A stretch of DNA of 64,000 nt from Aplysia californica. Taxonomy: Eukaryota > Mollusca > Gastropoda > Aplysiida > Aplysiidae. Under the pieces are notes generated by a model, which had not been told where the DNA came from, searched no databases, and worked only from the letters and a program-made list of their open reading frames with translations. Of this stretch, positions 48,601-57,832 are shown piece after piece (position 1 is the stretch's first letter; each line of letters starts with the position of its first letter). Location of the stretch: assembly GCF_000002075.1 (NCBI RefSeq), contig NW_004797722.1:315831-379830 (forward strand), in the 5' to 3' direction. The position numbers were made by a program, and so were the translations under genes.

Positions 48601-48729
48601 TATTTTACTGACCTGTCACCAACAATGATTTAACGACTGTCTCCTCAGATCTCTACGCTAGACAAGTCCCAGAGCTTAGAGAGCTGCAAGCTGTACCCTC
48701 AGGAGACGCTCATACTGGAGGAACGGTAG
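28432..48729 (+). CDS. FAF1: FAF1, FAS-associated factor 1 (677 aa, 18 exons)
   Basis: FAF1 is a UBA-UBX adaptor that binds ubiquitinated clients and the AAA ATPase p97/VCP in ER-associated and nuclear protein degradation. Exons: 28432-28470, 32225-32293, 33110-33404, 33910-34001, 34312-34418, 35219-35333, 36352-36435, 36960-37061, 37411-37525, 38816-38879, 40181-40262, 41280-41434, 41939-42075, 43454-43542, 45332-45412, 46661-46771, 47595-47810, 48649-48729. All junctions are GT-AG and phases fit, giving 678 codons with the TAG stop. Domains: UBA (about 5-45; LIDFQ, DWNLERAVN), ubiquitin-like 1 (about 113-188; INFNVEYRDKNTSVVLPD), ubiquitin-like 2 (about 211-290), acidic linker (about 302-330), UAS (about 351-505; LLAVYLHHD, NVFCSQLLC, FLTWAWDLT), charged coiled coil (about 516-585), UBX (about 595-677; LRFRVMGGE, the p97-binding FPRR loop, ETLILEER). 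Human FAF1 is 650 aa. The start has the context AAAATGG. Confidence 0.97.
28889..29713. mobile_element. Element ended by near-perfect palindromes (ATTCGGACTCGAGTCCGAAT)
   Basis: The 20-bp self-complementary string ATTCGGACTCGAGTCCGAAT occurs at 28891-28910 and 29692-29711. At each end a second partial unit follows about 8-10 bp inward (AAAAAATGTTATTCGGACTC), arranged as inverted ends. ATGACTATGACTA occurs on both outer sides (28866-28878 and 29722-29734) and may be a target duplication, although it is itself repetitive. A fragment of the family A Tigger-like MITE is contained inside. It sits in FAF1 intron 1. Confidence 0.6.
29175..29457 (+). mobile_element. Internal fragment of Tigger/pogo-like MITE family A
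   Basis: It matches the middle of copy 1 (about 13300-13640) in the same orientation. Shared strings include GTGTGTCGGGGTCGGATGGG, CGGTCCGGGCG, GCAACTGATCATTATTACAA and GAATTGTGCGCTGGTCTATG. Both termini are missing. Confidence 0.8.
29747..30400 (+). promoter_or_regulatory. CpG-rich island in FAF1 intron 1, possible alternative first exon
   Basis: CpG is plainly dense here (GGCGCGCCGAG, CGACAATCGCGACCCGACCC, TTTTCGTGCCGACGTCGGCG) while the flanking intron is AT-rich and CpG-poor. An ATG in good context (GACAATGG, ATG at 30036) opens MARRDVFEDGGNSREIDAEC followed by a weak possible donor AAAA|GTAAAT. It could be an internal promoter of FAF1, the first exon of an unrecognised gene, or a young repeat not yet depleted of CpG. 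No function is claimed. Confidence 0.35.
30427..30785 (+). repeat. Diverged tandem duplication, about 240-bp period
   Basis: The order CACTTGTTCTACTCTAGATCTAGATT-like sequence then ATGGAGGATTCATATTCCAA occurs at about 30449-30528. It recurs as CACTTGTTGTACTAGATCTAG, then ATGGAGGATTCATATATTCC, at about 30701-30785. AGATCT/CTAGAT strings dominate. Non-coding. Confidence 0.55.
32551..32996 (-). mobile_element. tRNA-derived SINE, family E, full length, in FAF1 intron 2
   Basis: Read on the - strand it begins GGGGGCTCTTGTGGCCTTAG, a tRNA-like head with A box TGGCCTTAGAGG and B box GGGTTCGAATCC, then a body with CTCCTGACTCTTTCTGCAGC, AAGATCTACACCTAGCC and CCCGTGTGCAAGTTGCGCAC. It ends GCGAGCACCGTAAAACACTT. 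The copy at 56318-56803 matches end to end. Ends lie about 70 and 110 bp from neighbouring exons. Confidence 0.85.
33531..33696. other. Assembly gap between a G-run and a C-run
   Basis: 166 Ns are bounded by GGTGGGGGGGGG on the left and CCCCCCCCC on the right, inside FAF1 intron 3. The homopolymers probably caused the break. Confidence 0.98.
34541..34805 (+). mobile_element. SINE family G, 5'-truncated, in FAF1 intron 5
   Basis: Matches the body and tail of the full copy at 61954-62304: GTGTCCTCGGGAAAGGCACT, GACAGTGAAAGATCTTGTC, TTGCACTGTATGCTTCCC and TTATACAAATGCTAACTCT. The tRNA-like head is missing. Confidence 0.8.
35420..35753. mobile_element. TTAA-flanked piggyBac-like MITE 2 (334 bp)
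   Basis: TTAA at 35416-35419 and at 35754-35757 flank ends CCCTTTCACTAC and GGTAGTGAAAGA, which are inverted matches over about 12 bp. It lies in FAF1 intron 6 and has no coding capacity. Confidence 0.75.
39052..39875 (+). mobile_element. 5'-truncated LINE with RNase H and CCHC tail, I/Nimb-like
   Basis: A perfect 14-bp direct repeat, GTTTAATGTGATAA, lies at 39038-39051 and 39876-39889, bracketing the insertion. The frame 39052-39858 is open throughout (268 aa). It covers most of an RNase H domain, with the acidic residues of EAEAIAI, FTDGKSVLQAL and GNDRADTLAKKG and the WIPGHSNIPGN histidine loop. The first catalytic Asp strand is cut off by the 5' truncation. A C-terminal zinc knuckle, CPLCDCQDETVPHHLFNC, follows. 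The 3' end is an (AGTAAA)-like tail. It is inserted in FAF1 intron 10, sense orientation. RNase H plus this knuckle and a short-repeat tail fit I-group non-LTR elements. It looks recent. Confidence 0.9.
40356..40594 (-). mobile_element. 5'-truncated LINE end, related to the 39-kb copy
   Basis: A 13-bp direct repeat, TGCAATCTTATAT, at 40343-40355 and 40595-40607, marks the insertion. On the - strand the open part reads MCPLCDYAYETVDHQLFHCT, then LNDIRAALLPPRP and LDRRARAQLLLDR-stop, followed by a (CAACAATAA)-type tail. Protein similarity to the + strand copy 0.5 kb away (CPLCDCQDETVPHHLFNC, STDRRARTQ) is clear, but it is another subfamily with a different tail. It lies in FAF1 intron 11, antisense. 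Confidence 0.88.
40828..40917 (-). mobile_element. Small RTE-type LINE 3' relic
   Basis: GCCAGATCTGATACAG, TTTGGCAATCATGGTT and CAGATGCCCTCAAAAAT match the better kept copy at 60791-61130 (GCCAGATCTGCGACAG, TTGGCAATCATGGTTT, CGGATGCTCTCAAAAAA). On the - strand both give NHDCQ-L-QIW. Only about 90 bp remain. Confidence 0.65.
40940..41256 (+). mobile_element. SINE family G, near full length, 23 bp before FAF1 exon 12
   Basis: The tRNA-like head (AATCATGGTCTAATGGTTATG, B-box-like GAGTTCAAATGCC), the body (CCTCACTACATCAAGGTGGA, AGATAGTGAAAAATCTTC) and an (ATT)n tail match the copy at 61954-62304. The tail ends just before the polypyrimidine tract of the exon 12 acceptor (exon start 41280). Confidence 0.78.
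42141..42581. mobile_element. MITE family D, copy 2
   Basis: It begins ATGTGAGGCAGCATGGTGAA then ATCAGGCGCTCGTCAA, and ends TGATGAGCGCCTGATTCCAC then AGCATCGTGACACA. It is inverted relative to copies 1 and 3: ACCTCTGAAACCAGGTGACC here is the complement of the GGTT(G/T)CCTGGTTTCAGAGGT region in copy 1. It lies in FAF1 intron 13. Confidence 0.82.
42695..42804. mobile_element. Tiny TA-flanked MITE (110 bp)
   Basis: It starts TA|CAGTGGTCTCCGGCTAATAA and ends ATCAGCTAGAGACCACTC|TA. The ends are inverted over about 17 bp with mismatches. CAGTGG ends and a TA target again suggest a Tc1/mariner (pogo-type) internal-deletion product. Confidence 0.65.
43543..45331 (+). other. FAF1 intron 14, with a GC-rich hairpin
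   Basis: No gene other than FAF1 is seen. At 44895-44909, GGGGGCTTCGCCCCC forms a 6-bp stem with a 3-nt loop and heads a short GC-rich block (44893-44980, repeated TGGACCC) in otherwise AT-rich DNA. At 43955-43972, TTCCGTATTTTTACGGAA is another palindrome, followed by several TCCGTACT/TCCGTA strings to 44090. This probably marks one or more unrecognised repeats. Confidence 0.5.
45598..45642. repeat. (TA)n(TG)n microsatellite
   Basis: Twelve or so TA units pass directly into about ten TG units, and abut the left end of MITE family D copy 3. Confidence 0.95.
45638..46071. mobile_element. MITE family D, copy 3
   Basis: GTGTCACGACGCGGTGGAAT then TAGGCATTCGTCAA on the left, and TTGACGAGCGCCTGATTTG then ATTGTCTCACAT on the right. 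The interior matches copy 1 in the same order (GTTATTGGTATCAACTCAAA, GCCTGTTCATTTG, AAAGGTGTTGAGCC). It lies in FAF1 intron 15. Confidence 0.82.
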
Positions 48730-51700
48730 CCGCTGTTCGACCGTCAGATCTGGTCGTGCAGACGTGCTCGGCCAGTGACAGACTGAACGGTCTGATGTGT
48801 ACAATGGTGCTGTCTTTCACAAAAGTCCCAACACCCCCCTTTAAACCCCCCTCTCTGGACTCTAATCATTATTTGACAAAAGTAAGGAATAGCCCCTCGA
48901 ACAGATGTGATGCAGCTGTTGCCATTCAAGGGAACAGTTGTGCTGTCAGAGTATGTGAAAAAGTGTGAATCTGAGTGCACCAAGTTTTTAAAAGGGGCTG
49001 TTCTTTTCTTTTGCTGATTTTAAAAAAATCTCTATAGTGTACTTGTAAAGAAATGAAGTGACCTGATGCCGTAGGACATCTCAGCTGTCCAGACTAACGG
49101 TTTGTGTGGATTTGCCTTGCCCTTCTTTTGTTGGGACTCAGTCTCGAGGGAAACCTGCGATTGTGTGTAGATGTGTGCGGCCAACTGTTAGACAGTTATT
49201 CTTTCTGTTTTGTATGAGCTCTCATTTTAGAAGATGTTGGTAACGAAGTGTTTCAAATGAGTGGACTAAAATTGCTACATGATTTTGCCCAGGAATAACT
49301 AAAAAACTTGTGAAAAATTATATTAATAAAACATTTGAAGTCAGCCGTATCTGTAGCTATTTGTCACAATCATAACATAATTATAGTGTAAGTCATTTTC
49401 AATTGTTTCAAGAAACATTTTTTTAAAATGCAGAGGTAAACTTGTCTTAATTCAAGCTTTTGACTCTTGCGCAAAAGAGAAAATGTCTCAATATTTTGAT
49501 ATTCAGAACCTGACACAAACCTCTGCTACCTTGATTATTTGGAGCAAGTTGCGATAATTTTTACTGAATCCAACGACCCCTGGGGGTACATTTTGGAAAC
49601 CGTCTTGAGAAATAAAAACATCTTTTACCATTGAAATGAAAAATGAGGTTGCCTTTCTGACAAGCTTATTTGTTGTCTTAAATCTAAAAAAAGATGGATA
49701 TGTTGGTCATGGAAGCACAGGATGGATGGGTGAGTGGATGAAATGTATGTTACCATGTGTTTGCTGTTCTCAACTTTGTAAAAGTGCTAGTCAAATGTTC
49801 ACAAACTCTTGAGTATTTGAAGACAAAAACAAGTGTGCTCTGTGGAGAGAAAAATATGTACATGAAGGAAGAGTGGAATTTTTTCCTTATAGTTTTCTCA
49901 GGCACAAACATCGTCAGTTGTTTTACAATCAAAGTTGCACTTGTTTCATGCTGCGGCTGGTTTTTTAGTTCTAGTGTGTGTTCAGTTGTTTTTATTTACC
50001 GAGTGCCAGTCAGTGTTAAGAGTCGGTGAGCATTTTTTATGTATAGATGTCTTTGGAAGATGGAATGATTTGTCTGTGGGAAGAGTACAATATCTCTACT
50101 GTTGCCATTGCTGGTTATGAGTGCGAGTTGCTGTTGTATGTACCCGCACCTTACTTCTCAAGTAAACTTATGTATTTTTTGTTTGCAAGATATGATGCAA
50201 GAATGGGAAATGTGCAAAGTGCTACAAAGAAAGATTTTAAAAAAGCTGAGTGTAGACTGCTGGGTTAGGTCGACTTCCGGTTCTCTTAAGGCTTTCAGTT
50301 TTTACACTACCAGGGCACTGGTAATCAAAATTCAATTCGCTTGATGAATTATCCATTGTGGCGTAAATAATTTGAGTTTCATATTTGTTTGTCTCAGTTG
50401 TTTGTCATTTGTGACAGTCGTCATAAAAGTCATTGCAGCAAATACTGATGAAATCCTCTTTCAAATTGTATTTTTTAAAATATAGCAATCTAGTGTCTGA
50501 TTCTATCAGTTGCAACTGCTGTCACAATGCCAAAGAATCAGATAATCCCTTGTTTACATTCACATTAAGGACTGTTTTTCTTTTTCTTTTTTTTTTCTCT
50601 TACGTTTCCCTCTTGATTTTGGGATGGTTTGACTATAGGTTCTTCAACACACAGAAAGGCTAATGATATACCACAGAGCCTGTTTTTAATGCAAGAAGGA
50701 AAGATCCCCAGCGAAAGGACAGGTGATATGTTTCAGTTGGCTTTCTATGACACTTTCAGTGTGCAAGATGCTGTGTGGAAATCACTGCCATACGTGCCAG
50801 TTGTATGTGCTGCGCCCAAGAGTGTATGTTAGGACATAACTGCATTGATGTGGATGTTATAATTTTATGGCAGCACAATCTCCCTGCTTCACACTCATAA
50901 CATGATGTGTCCACTTATTTGGACATGGTATGTAATCATCTTTCTTTTTATGTTGTATGGCACGTGGAAACATTGTTATGAGTCATGGTAGTGTGTGTGA
51001 GTGAGGGTAAGCAACAGGACAAAGTTTGTGCCTGTACATCGCGTATTATACTACAAATGTATACCTGAAGACCACTCTGCGTTACTCAGAGTGAAACTGG
51101 TCACAATTTGGTTGTATTTGTGTGTGCATGTATGTAGTGATATCATATATTATTATAATGGGATATTTTGCCAGAAGTAGCGGACTGAGACTGAATAAAA
51201 GAATATGTAGAACCGGCTATGTGAGAAAAATACTGTTGAGCGACAGATGGTGAGCGAGAACATGACTGCTGAGAAATAAGCTGGGTCTGCTGGGACTTCT
51301 CTGTGACCTTTCCTTTGTTTGGGTGTTTGTTAAGTTTTAAACAAATGAGAGAACATTTTAAGGTGTATGTTTTGCATTTTGTAATGGGTAAGCAAAAGTC
51401 TTCAGTTCAGTCATCAAAAGAAAGCATGTAGTTCAGTGCTGGTCCTTGAATGAAATTGAAAATATTTTTTTTAAAATGTTGACCTGGCTTTGACTAAGTG
51501 TTCTGTTTGACTTTTCCTAATTTCTTCAAATTGTTGGCTGATGCAAGTCAGTCCACAACCATTGAGCTGCTTTTCTTTGTAAGTCATCCTTATTCTGTGG
51601 AATGTTTGATGTATAAAGAGAACATAGATATGCTCTTTAATTTACTTTTTCTGTGTTCCATCTGACCACTTGTAAGACTTGCATGCTCAGCTGCAAATAA

Positions 51701-52298
51701 ATGAAACTTTTGGATTCTTGAGTCTGAATCTGATGCAGACCATTTACCTCTCTCCCATTTTCCGTCTCCCAAACCCCAAACCTTCAAACTCGGGGGGGGG
51801 GGGGGGGGGTAACTGGCTTTGGACTTTTCAACCCTCAGTGCAGCTGATTTTTTTGTCTGTGGCCGGTTTTTGTACTTGAGGGGGATGTCCTTTGCTTTTG
51901 AAACTCACTTGCCTTTTTTTAAATTCTTAAAGGACCACACATATTGTGACATATGTCCGATCTGCAGCAGACCAAAGGCAAAGTTGCAGCACATTTCGAA
52001 GCATCATAGACAAATCAGGAATATGAATGTGCATATTTCATAATATGCACGTTGTTGCTTGCCTTTTTAAAGTTTCAAGTTCAGAAAACAATTTTAGAAT
52101 CTTTATGGGTAAGGAAGTTCTGCTTGTTTCTTAAAGTGCCTCAAAATAGCTTATCTTCAGTGACTCTTAATGTTTCTGCATGTTAAGTATTCTTTTAAAT
52201 TTTTTAGCAGGAATTGTGTGCAATTCAGAACTTTGCCGCCTGTGTGCTTAGCTTAGGTAGGCCTACTCCTCTTTTGCTTTCAGGATGTTTTTGCTGTG
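48730..52298 (+). other. FAF1 3' UTR and downstream non-coding DNA
   Basis: After the TAG stop there is unbroken AT-rich sequence without a supported gene. Its many AATAAA hexamers make a long or alternative 3' UTR possible. An 18-base G-run lies at 51792-51809. All ORFs here are short and domain-free. Confidence 0.5.
49325..49330 (+). terminator. Candidate polyadenylation signal for FAF1
   Basis: AATAAA lies about 600 bp after the FAF1 stop codon, the nearest clear hexamer. Other hexamers downstream (for example near 49611, 51187 and 51700) allow longer 3' UTRs. Confidence 0.4.
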
Positions 52299-52421
52299 CA
52301 CATAGGACCCACCCCACGGTCCTATCGGAGACGGACGTTAAAACTAGGAGGTCCCGCCCCTTAAATAACCTAATAGTGTTGATAGGGGCGTTAAACCTAT
52401 ACCATTTCACATAGGACCCAC
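52299..52421. mobile_element. Short retroposed insert (95 bp) with a 14-bp target duplication
   Basis: CACATAGGACCCAC occurs at 52299-52312 and 52408-52421 exactly. The insert has TATCGGAGACGGACGTTAAA, then GGAGGTCCCGCCCC, and ends AGGGGCGTTAAACCTATACC. Strings of the type ATCGG..GACGTTAAA are common in the 3' region of RTE-mobilised molluscan SINEs (established family knowledge, recalled). No A/B box head is seen, so it is a 5'-truncated or very short SINE. Confidence 0.7.
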
Positions 52422-53783
52422 TGAGTATTTTGTCCTAGTCTGGAAAGACTTGATGCTCTGTTCTTCTACCTGCTCACAGAAAAAAATACTCCTATAAAAG
52501 TTGAGTAATTATGCCTGCCGTACACTTGGAATTTCCTTCAGGTGCTTTGCCTTTTGTTGGGAGCATCCATCCTCAAAGATAATAATAGTACATGTACATG
52601 TAATTTCTCTGTTGGTATTAGAAATCTTCCAGGGTGGAAGCAAAACACTTTGTCTCTCCATCAGCGTGTCCCTACTCTCTGTGTGTCTCTACTCTCTGTG
52701 TGTCAGGTTTGTAAATAACCAACCTTTCTCCAGCCACCAGCTGTGAACACTACACTTTTCTCAACCTTGTGGCTGCTAAAAATAAATGGGCAACTGTGTC
52801 GGATATATTGTCAATATATGGTGTGTGTGTGTGGGGAAGAGATGTTTGCTAAGATGTAGTCATGCCTGCTGCTGTCGGCTGTATGTGTGAGTATGCTACA
52901 GATTGTGCTTAGTGGTCTGTGTAAATGTAAGTCTGTCTGAGAGCAGAATTTGTACCATAAAGTAGTTGTATTTATTGAATGTATACATGACTGGAATAAC
53001 CTGTACAGATGATTTTTTAAAAAACAATATGTGTTGTGTGTGATGGTAGCGAGTAAAAAAAAAAAAGTCACCTTTAACGTTCCAGTGAACTTTCTATGAA
53101 CTTGTGTCATACTGGAATCTTTGGTTCATGCGAACTGAAGCAAGTGTGTCTGCACGGTGCGCTTAAACCACTCAAATGCCCCCAATGTTCATTACAGATT
53201 GATAAATGTACCTGTACGAGTGTCTGACAGGATGCACATTTGCAGACAACTTCCCTATTTTTGCATCCCCACATTGATTTTGCCAGATTTGCAGCTCATT
53301 AAAACCTATGTATGGTATATACATTACAACTTGTTCCTTCTTGTTTTTTCTTTAGCTTGATTTGGATAGTACGTTTAGTCTAACAAGATTATTTGGGCTA
53401 CCACCGGGTGCGTCTGCGCAAAGCATGAAATGCAATACACATATTTAATTATCAACGTTTAAGCCAATAGTCTATGCAAAACCAGATTAACAAATTTGAA
53501 GCACAAGACGCATCAGCAGCGGCTGTTAACACAGCAAACTGTGTTCCTGTCCTACAATGATAAATCTGCATCATCTAACTATTCTTACAAATACTAAATG
53601 GGCCAACCTGTTGGTTATCTGAAGATAATATATATATATATATACATAATAACCATTTCCCGTACAAGAATTCACTCTTTTATCAGGCAACTGTGTACAA
53701 TTTTTCGACACAAAAGTCCTCTCACTCGCATGTTAACGTCGAAAGTGTTTACGTTTGGGTTGCAGAATGAATTTTGCCCCTGT

Positions 53784-53897
53784 CAGAGGCTGCTGATCCT
53801 GTCAGAGGCTGCTGATCCAGTCAGAGGCTGCTGATCCTGGCAGAGGCTGCTGATCCTGGCAGAGGCTGCTGATCCTGGCAGAGGCTGCTGATCCTGT
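53784..53897. repeat. 19-bp minisatellite, six copies
   Basis: CAGAGGCTGCTGATCCTGT is repeated six times in a row (starts 53784, 53803, 53822, 53841, 53860, 53879). Only the 17th-19th positions vary (TGT, AGT, TGG). Confidence 0.95.
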
Positions 53898-54064
53898 CAG
53901 GACTCGGGACTACTTTTCATTTGACCTTTGACTTCCTGGGTGTGTTGAACAGGCGTAAGGTGTATCTAAGACCTAATGCACCAGTATTTCATTCTTTTCC
54001 CCTCAAGACACATACATAAGGTGTATCGATGACTGAGGAATATTTTATTCTTTTCCCTCTAGAC

Positions 54065-54262
54065 ATGTCAGAACCTATCTTCCTAAAGAGGATCACGATG
54101 AGAAAAGACCCATTTTCTCAACAACTTTTTGAAAAATGGATGGACCCAACAAGGCCATATGAAACTATCTTCCCAATACGGTTATTTGACAAAACCAGAT
54201 ATGTAACAAGGTCCACAATTGACCAAAAAATAAAAGAAAACATCCACTTTTTGAGTGAATAA
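54065..54262 (+). CDS. Unrecognised small ORF, possibly a terminal exon (65 aa)
   Basis: A strong acceptor (TTATTCTTTTCCCTCTAG, ending 54062) lies two bases before an ATG that opens MSEPIFLKRITMRKDPFSQQ, continues LFEKWMDPTRPYETIFPIRL and FDKTRYVTRSTIDQKIKE, and stops at TAA 54260. An AATAAA hexamer (54258-54263) overlaps the stop, so it would need another signal or an extremely short 3' end. Residue composition is protein-like (charged, with aromatic residues spread through) but I recognise no family. The 60 bp before it are a tandem duplicate of 53955-54010 that also contains a near acceptor (TTCCCCTCAAG). Because the acceptor sits at the ATG, as in the G-gamma genes, 5' UTR exons upstream are possible. 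It may equally be chance. Confidence 0.35.
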   Translation: MSEPIFLKRITMRKDPFSQQLFEKWMDPTRPYETIFPIRLFDKTRYVTRSTIDQKIKENIHFLSE

Positions 54263-54269
54263 ACTTTTA

Positions 54270-56310
54270 ATTTTTTAACAAAATATGTACAGGATCTATG
54301 TAAATCATAGTGTATACGTAAACCCAACTCAAACGAACAGACCCAGACTGAATGGAGTCCGAACTTCAAGATGATAAAGCACTTCTTCTAAGTTCAAGTG
54401 TGGTTCACACTAAAAAAAAACTAATTTTGCCCAAGCCCGACTCCATTCTTCAGAAGCAACTGCTCGTATGAAAGCACTGGGGGCTCTTTTTGTTCTTTCC
54501 CTTAATACTTGCTTCATTATAAATGCCTCAATAGTAATTTAAACCATTTTATAAAATGCTCGCCCTAGTCACACTTTTTAAAATAACGAACAGTTAAATT
54601 TAATTAAATTGAAAGTCGAACCTGACAACTTTGTTATTTAATAATAATTATATTGGAGTTTCACTACTGTATACCAGTAACTAATGATCATAACATACCT
54701 GGAATGTCTCCTACATAAGTACATGTATTTAAAAAAAAATAATTAAAGTATAAAAGATTCTTTATCAACGGTTGCATCTTTCAAAACATGTCTATATTCT
54801 GTGTCAATAAAATATATTGGGAACAATTTTCTCCACTTATTTCAAATTTAGAAATTTATAAGATAATAGTCAATTTTAATAACACATTTGTAGACATGCT
54901 CTGATCAAGTGGGTGTAAAAAGAACATCATTTTCAACCTTCATTTCTGGTGTTCTTTTTGGACAAAAGTGCACTGAATCTGGTCACTAATTCATCAGCTT
55001 TAATATAACTGATTCACTGTGTTTATTGAGGTTTCAGAGAAAGGGAGATATGACAAACATCACCTTTGTAGACAGATGATGCGATGGGGACGTCTTCTAT
55101 TCGATCCATCATCAGGACACAATAATGTGTCTGCAAAAAAGCTTTGCTTTTGTTTCAGTCTTCATTTAAAAAGCTCGTTGACACAATTGATAATTTAGGG
55201 CAGCTAAAGTAGGTACCAAAACTAAATTTTCAAAGTAGCAGTATGCCAAATTTATCTGTTCCATATGAAAGGCCTATATCTTCCTAGAATTTTGATACCG
55301 TTCTTTAACCTCTCAGTCAATTTTTATAAGAAAATGGTAGCTGTTTTAAATATGATCAAATTTGTTCGCTAGCTGGCTGGAACCTCATGTTTGACAGATG
55401 ATTAAAGAGTACCAAGCGCTCAACCATCCCCACTTAACAGACTACAATCACTATAACACAGATATAGAGCCTAATTTTTTTCAAGACTGTGAGATCATTG
55501 TAAATCAGTATTTTATCACCTCAAACACGATGATCTGTCATTATTCTGACAAAAAGCCCCCGCGGCAAGCGAGGCGGCTCTATACTGTAATGTACTGAAT
55601 GCTACCTGCGTGGGGAGGGGGGGGGGGGGGGGGGTGTGTGTCTCATGCTTTCCGAGGTTCGCGGAAGGATTGATGCAAAATAATTCCAGGCCGATTGCTT
55701 TATTCTAATAGAAAATACTTTACATATTTCGAGTAAAAAATTATCTTTGAAAACTTGCAGGGTATTTTTAAAGGCTTTCTAGTTCTAGGGTATTTAAATT
55801 AAACACCAAAAGCCAAAAATACACACTGGTAAGCCCTTTCAAAGCTCTACAGTTCTCCACCAATGAAAAGACGGTATTTAATCATCAATCCTTCCGCAAA
55901 GCATTTGAATACACGTGTGTCAATTTTTTAACCGGCCAACCACTCTTTCCAACCGTGAGGGGAATCACTTTCCACGGCAATTCTTCAGCTCCTAATAATC
56001 GGACACATAAACAACTCACACCATTGTAACGAGGAAAAGCTGAACTTTACAAGGTGTTCAGCATTTGGTGTTTTGTGGCGAAAGAGCAAAGAAACAGTGA
56101 TCTGAATTACCCCGACTTCACTGAAATCACGCGCTCGGAAGGCCGCGAGTGACGCGAGGCCGTGTTTACGCTACCTAGCTGAAGAGAAAGACATAGAAAC
56201 AAGGATAATAAGCGTATTCTAACCGCCCCTTTTAGATTTCTCAGGTAAAATGTACTTTTGTTGCACAAAAGGTTCACTGTATCTTATATTTTATTATTGA
56301 ACTTCGAACT
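54270..56310. other. Non-coding stretch
   Basis: AT-rich DNA without a supported gene. An 18-base G-run lies at 55617-55634. The part at 56100-56170 is locally CpG-rich (ATCACGCGCTCGGAAGGCCG) but shows no start codon or splice context worth calling. Confidence 0.5.
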
Positions 56311-56317
56311 AATGAAA

Positions 56318-56803
56318 GGGGGCTCTCGTGGCCTAGAGGTTCAGGTGTTTGCCTCTCATTCAAAGGTCCCGGGGGTTCGATCAGGGTAGTGATGGAAAAA
56401 TTTTCTTCTCTAAATTTGTCTCCTTTCAGCCCCTTTCCTGCTCTCTAGCAATGTTCTGTCGTCTGCTTTCGTCACCTCCTTTGCCCTACCCTCAGGGCTC
56501 CTGACTCTTTCTGCAGCCTTTCTACTGCTACTCCTAGGCTCCTTCTTACTGCTGTCTTTCAGCCACATCCCTGATCTTCTGGTAGGAAAGATCTACGCTT
56601 AGCTTTCTCAGACAAGGGTGAAAAATCTCGGAGGTCCCGTGTGCAAGTTGCGCATGTTAAAGATCCTTTGGTGGTCTAAAATAGTTCACAGTAGGCTTTG
56701 GCTGCCACCCAGGGAAAATTCAAAATGTCCTATCAACTGAAAATGTTTAGTATGACCTTATGCAGTTGCGAGCGCCGTAAAACACTTACCAACCAAAAAA
56801 ACC
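56318..56803 (+). mobile_element. tRNA-derived SINE, family E, full length
   Basis: The head GGGGGCTCTCGTGGCCTAGA carries an A box (TGGCCTAGAGG, 56330-56340) and a B box (GGTTCGATC, 56374-56382), the internal RNA polymerase III promoter. The body includes CTCCTGACTCTTTCTGCAGC and AGATCTACGCTTAGC, then CCCGTGTGCAAGTTGCGCAT. The tail is TATGACCTTATGCAGTTGCG then AACACTTACCAACC. The partner copy is at 32551-32996. Confidence 0.88.
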
Positions 56804-57017
56804 CAAATGAAAATCGGAAGCAAAAAAAACAACTTTAAGACTTTGTCTTATTTACAATGTAACAGGTAGACAATTAAAATCTTCATACTATATATGCAGT
56901 ATAAATACATTTGTACATATCACAGATCTGTAATGTATGCAAGGGGAAGGATATCCGAAGTTGTTCAACTTAAGATTACAAGTGTAATAGTTGAAATAGG
57001 ACGAGCAGCAAAGATTA

Positions 57018-57832
57018 CAGTGGAACTCGGATTCAACGAAGTCGCCGGGCCTTGCCTAAAATCTCGTTGAATCCGAGTGTTCGTTATAGCAAACATGAGG
57101 TTTTGTATAGATAATTACAGGCACTGAGCAAGTAATATTTAAGAGAAGTCACAAGTAGTGCCTGAAGTGCCTGCATATTATGAGCTGTGCACAAAATAAA
57201 AAGTTAAAAAAAGACCGATTCGCTCAAATGCACACGCCTGTGTTATCTCGATTGTTTATCAAAAAGTTGTGTTGCTGTGAAGAGCCTAGTATACGCAACT
57301 TTTTATTCCACTGACCAGAGCACAATTTATTACGTAGATCTACGTCAAGACTAGCTCATCATTGTAATAGTGATCACTTGCCGAGGGGAAAAAAAGACTG
57401 TGATGCGTTAGTATCGGCAACATTCAACACTCAGACAGCTGGTGCCCCTCCCCGACACGCACACACACACAGTCACACGCCGCCCATCCGACCCAGGCTA
57501 GAGTAGACACGTGCACGTGCCAACAACGCATGTGTTGGTATGAAAAAAGGCTGCTGATTGGTTGCATGCAATCGGCTAAGTGAATAATAGTACACTACGC
57601 AGATGCAATGGAAGGTTTCCGGGAATAGATAAAGTTCGTTGTGGGAGAAAAATGAGTGAAACCACATCCGTGCGGGCTGTTCACCCTGGAAGCGACCTCG
57701 TTGAATCTAAGCTCGCTGATTTAAGTGCTCGTTGAATCTGGGTTATTTTAATAGATTTTTAAGAAGGAAAAAAAACGGGTAATCTATCTCCTCTCGTTGA
57801 ATCCGAGTTCTTGTTGAATCCGAGTTCCACTG
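57018..57832. mobile_element. Tigger/pogo-like MITE, family A, copy 3 (815 bp)
   Basis: TA|CAGTGGAACTCGGATTCAAC on the left, GTTGAATCCGAGTTCCACTG|TA on the right: the least diverged ends of the family. It is inverted relative to copy 1 (the CGCCGGGCCT block is at the left here, at the right there). The subterminal CTCGTTGAATC motif occurs at least four times near the right end. No coding capacity is seen. Confidence 0.9.
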
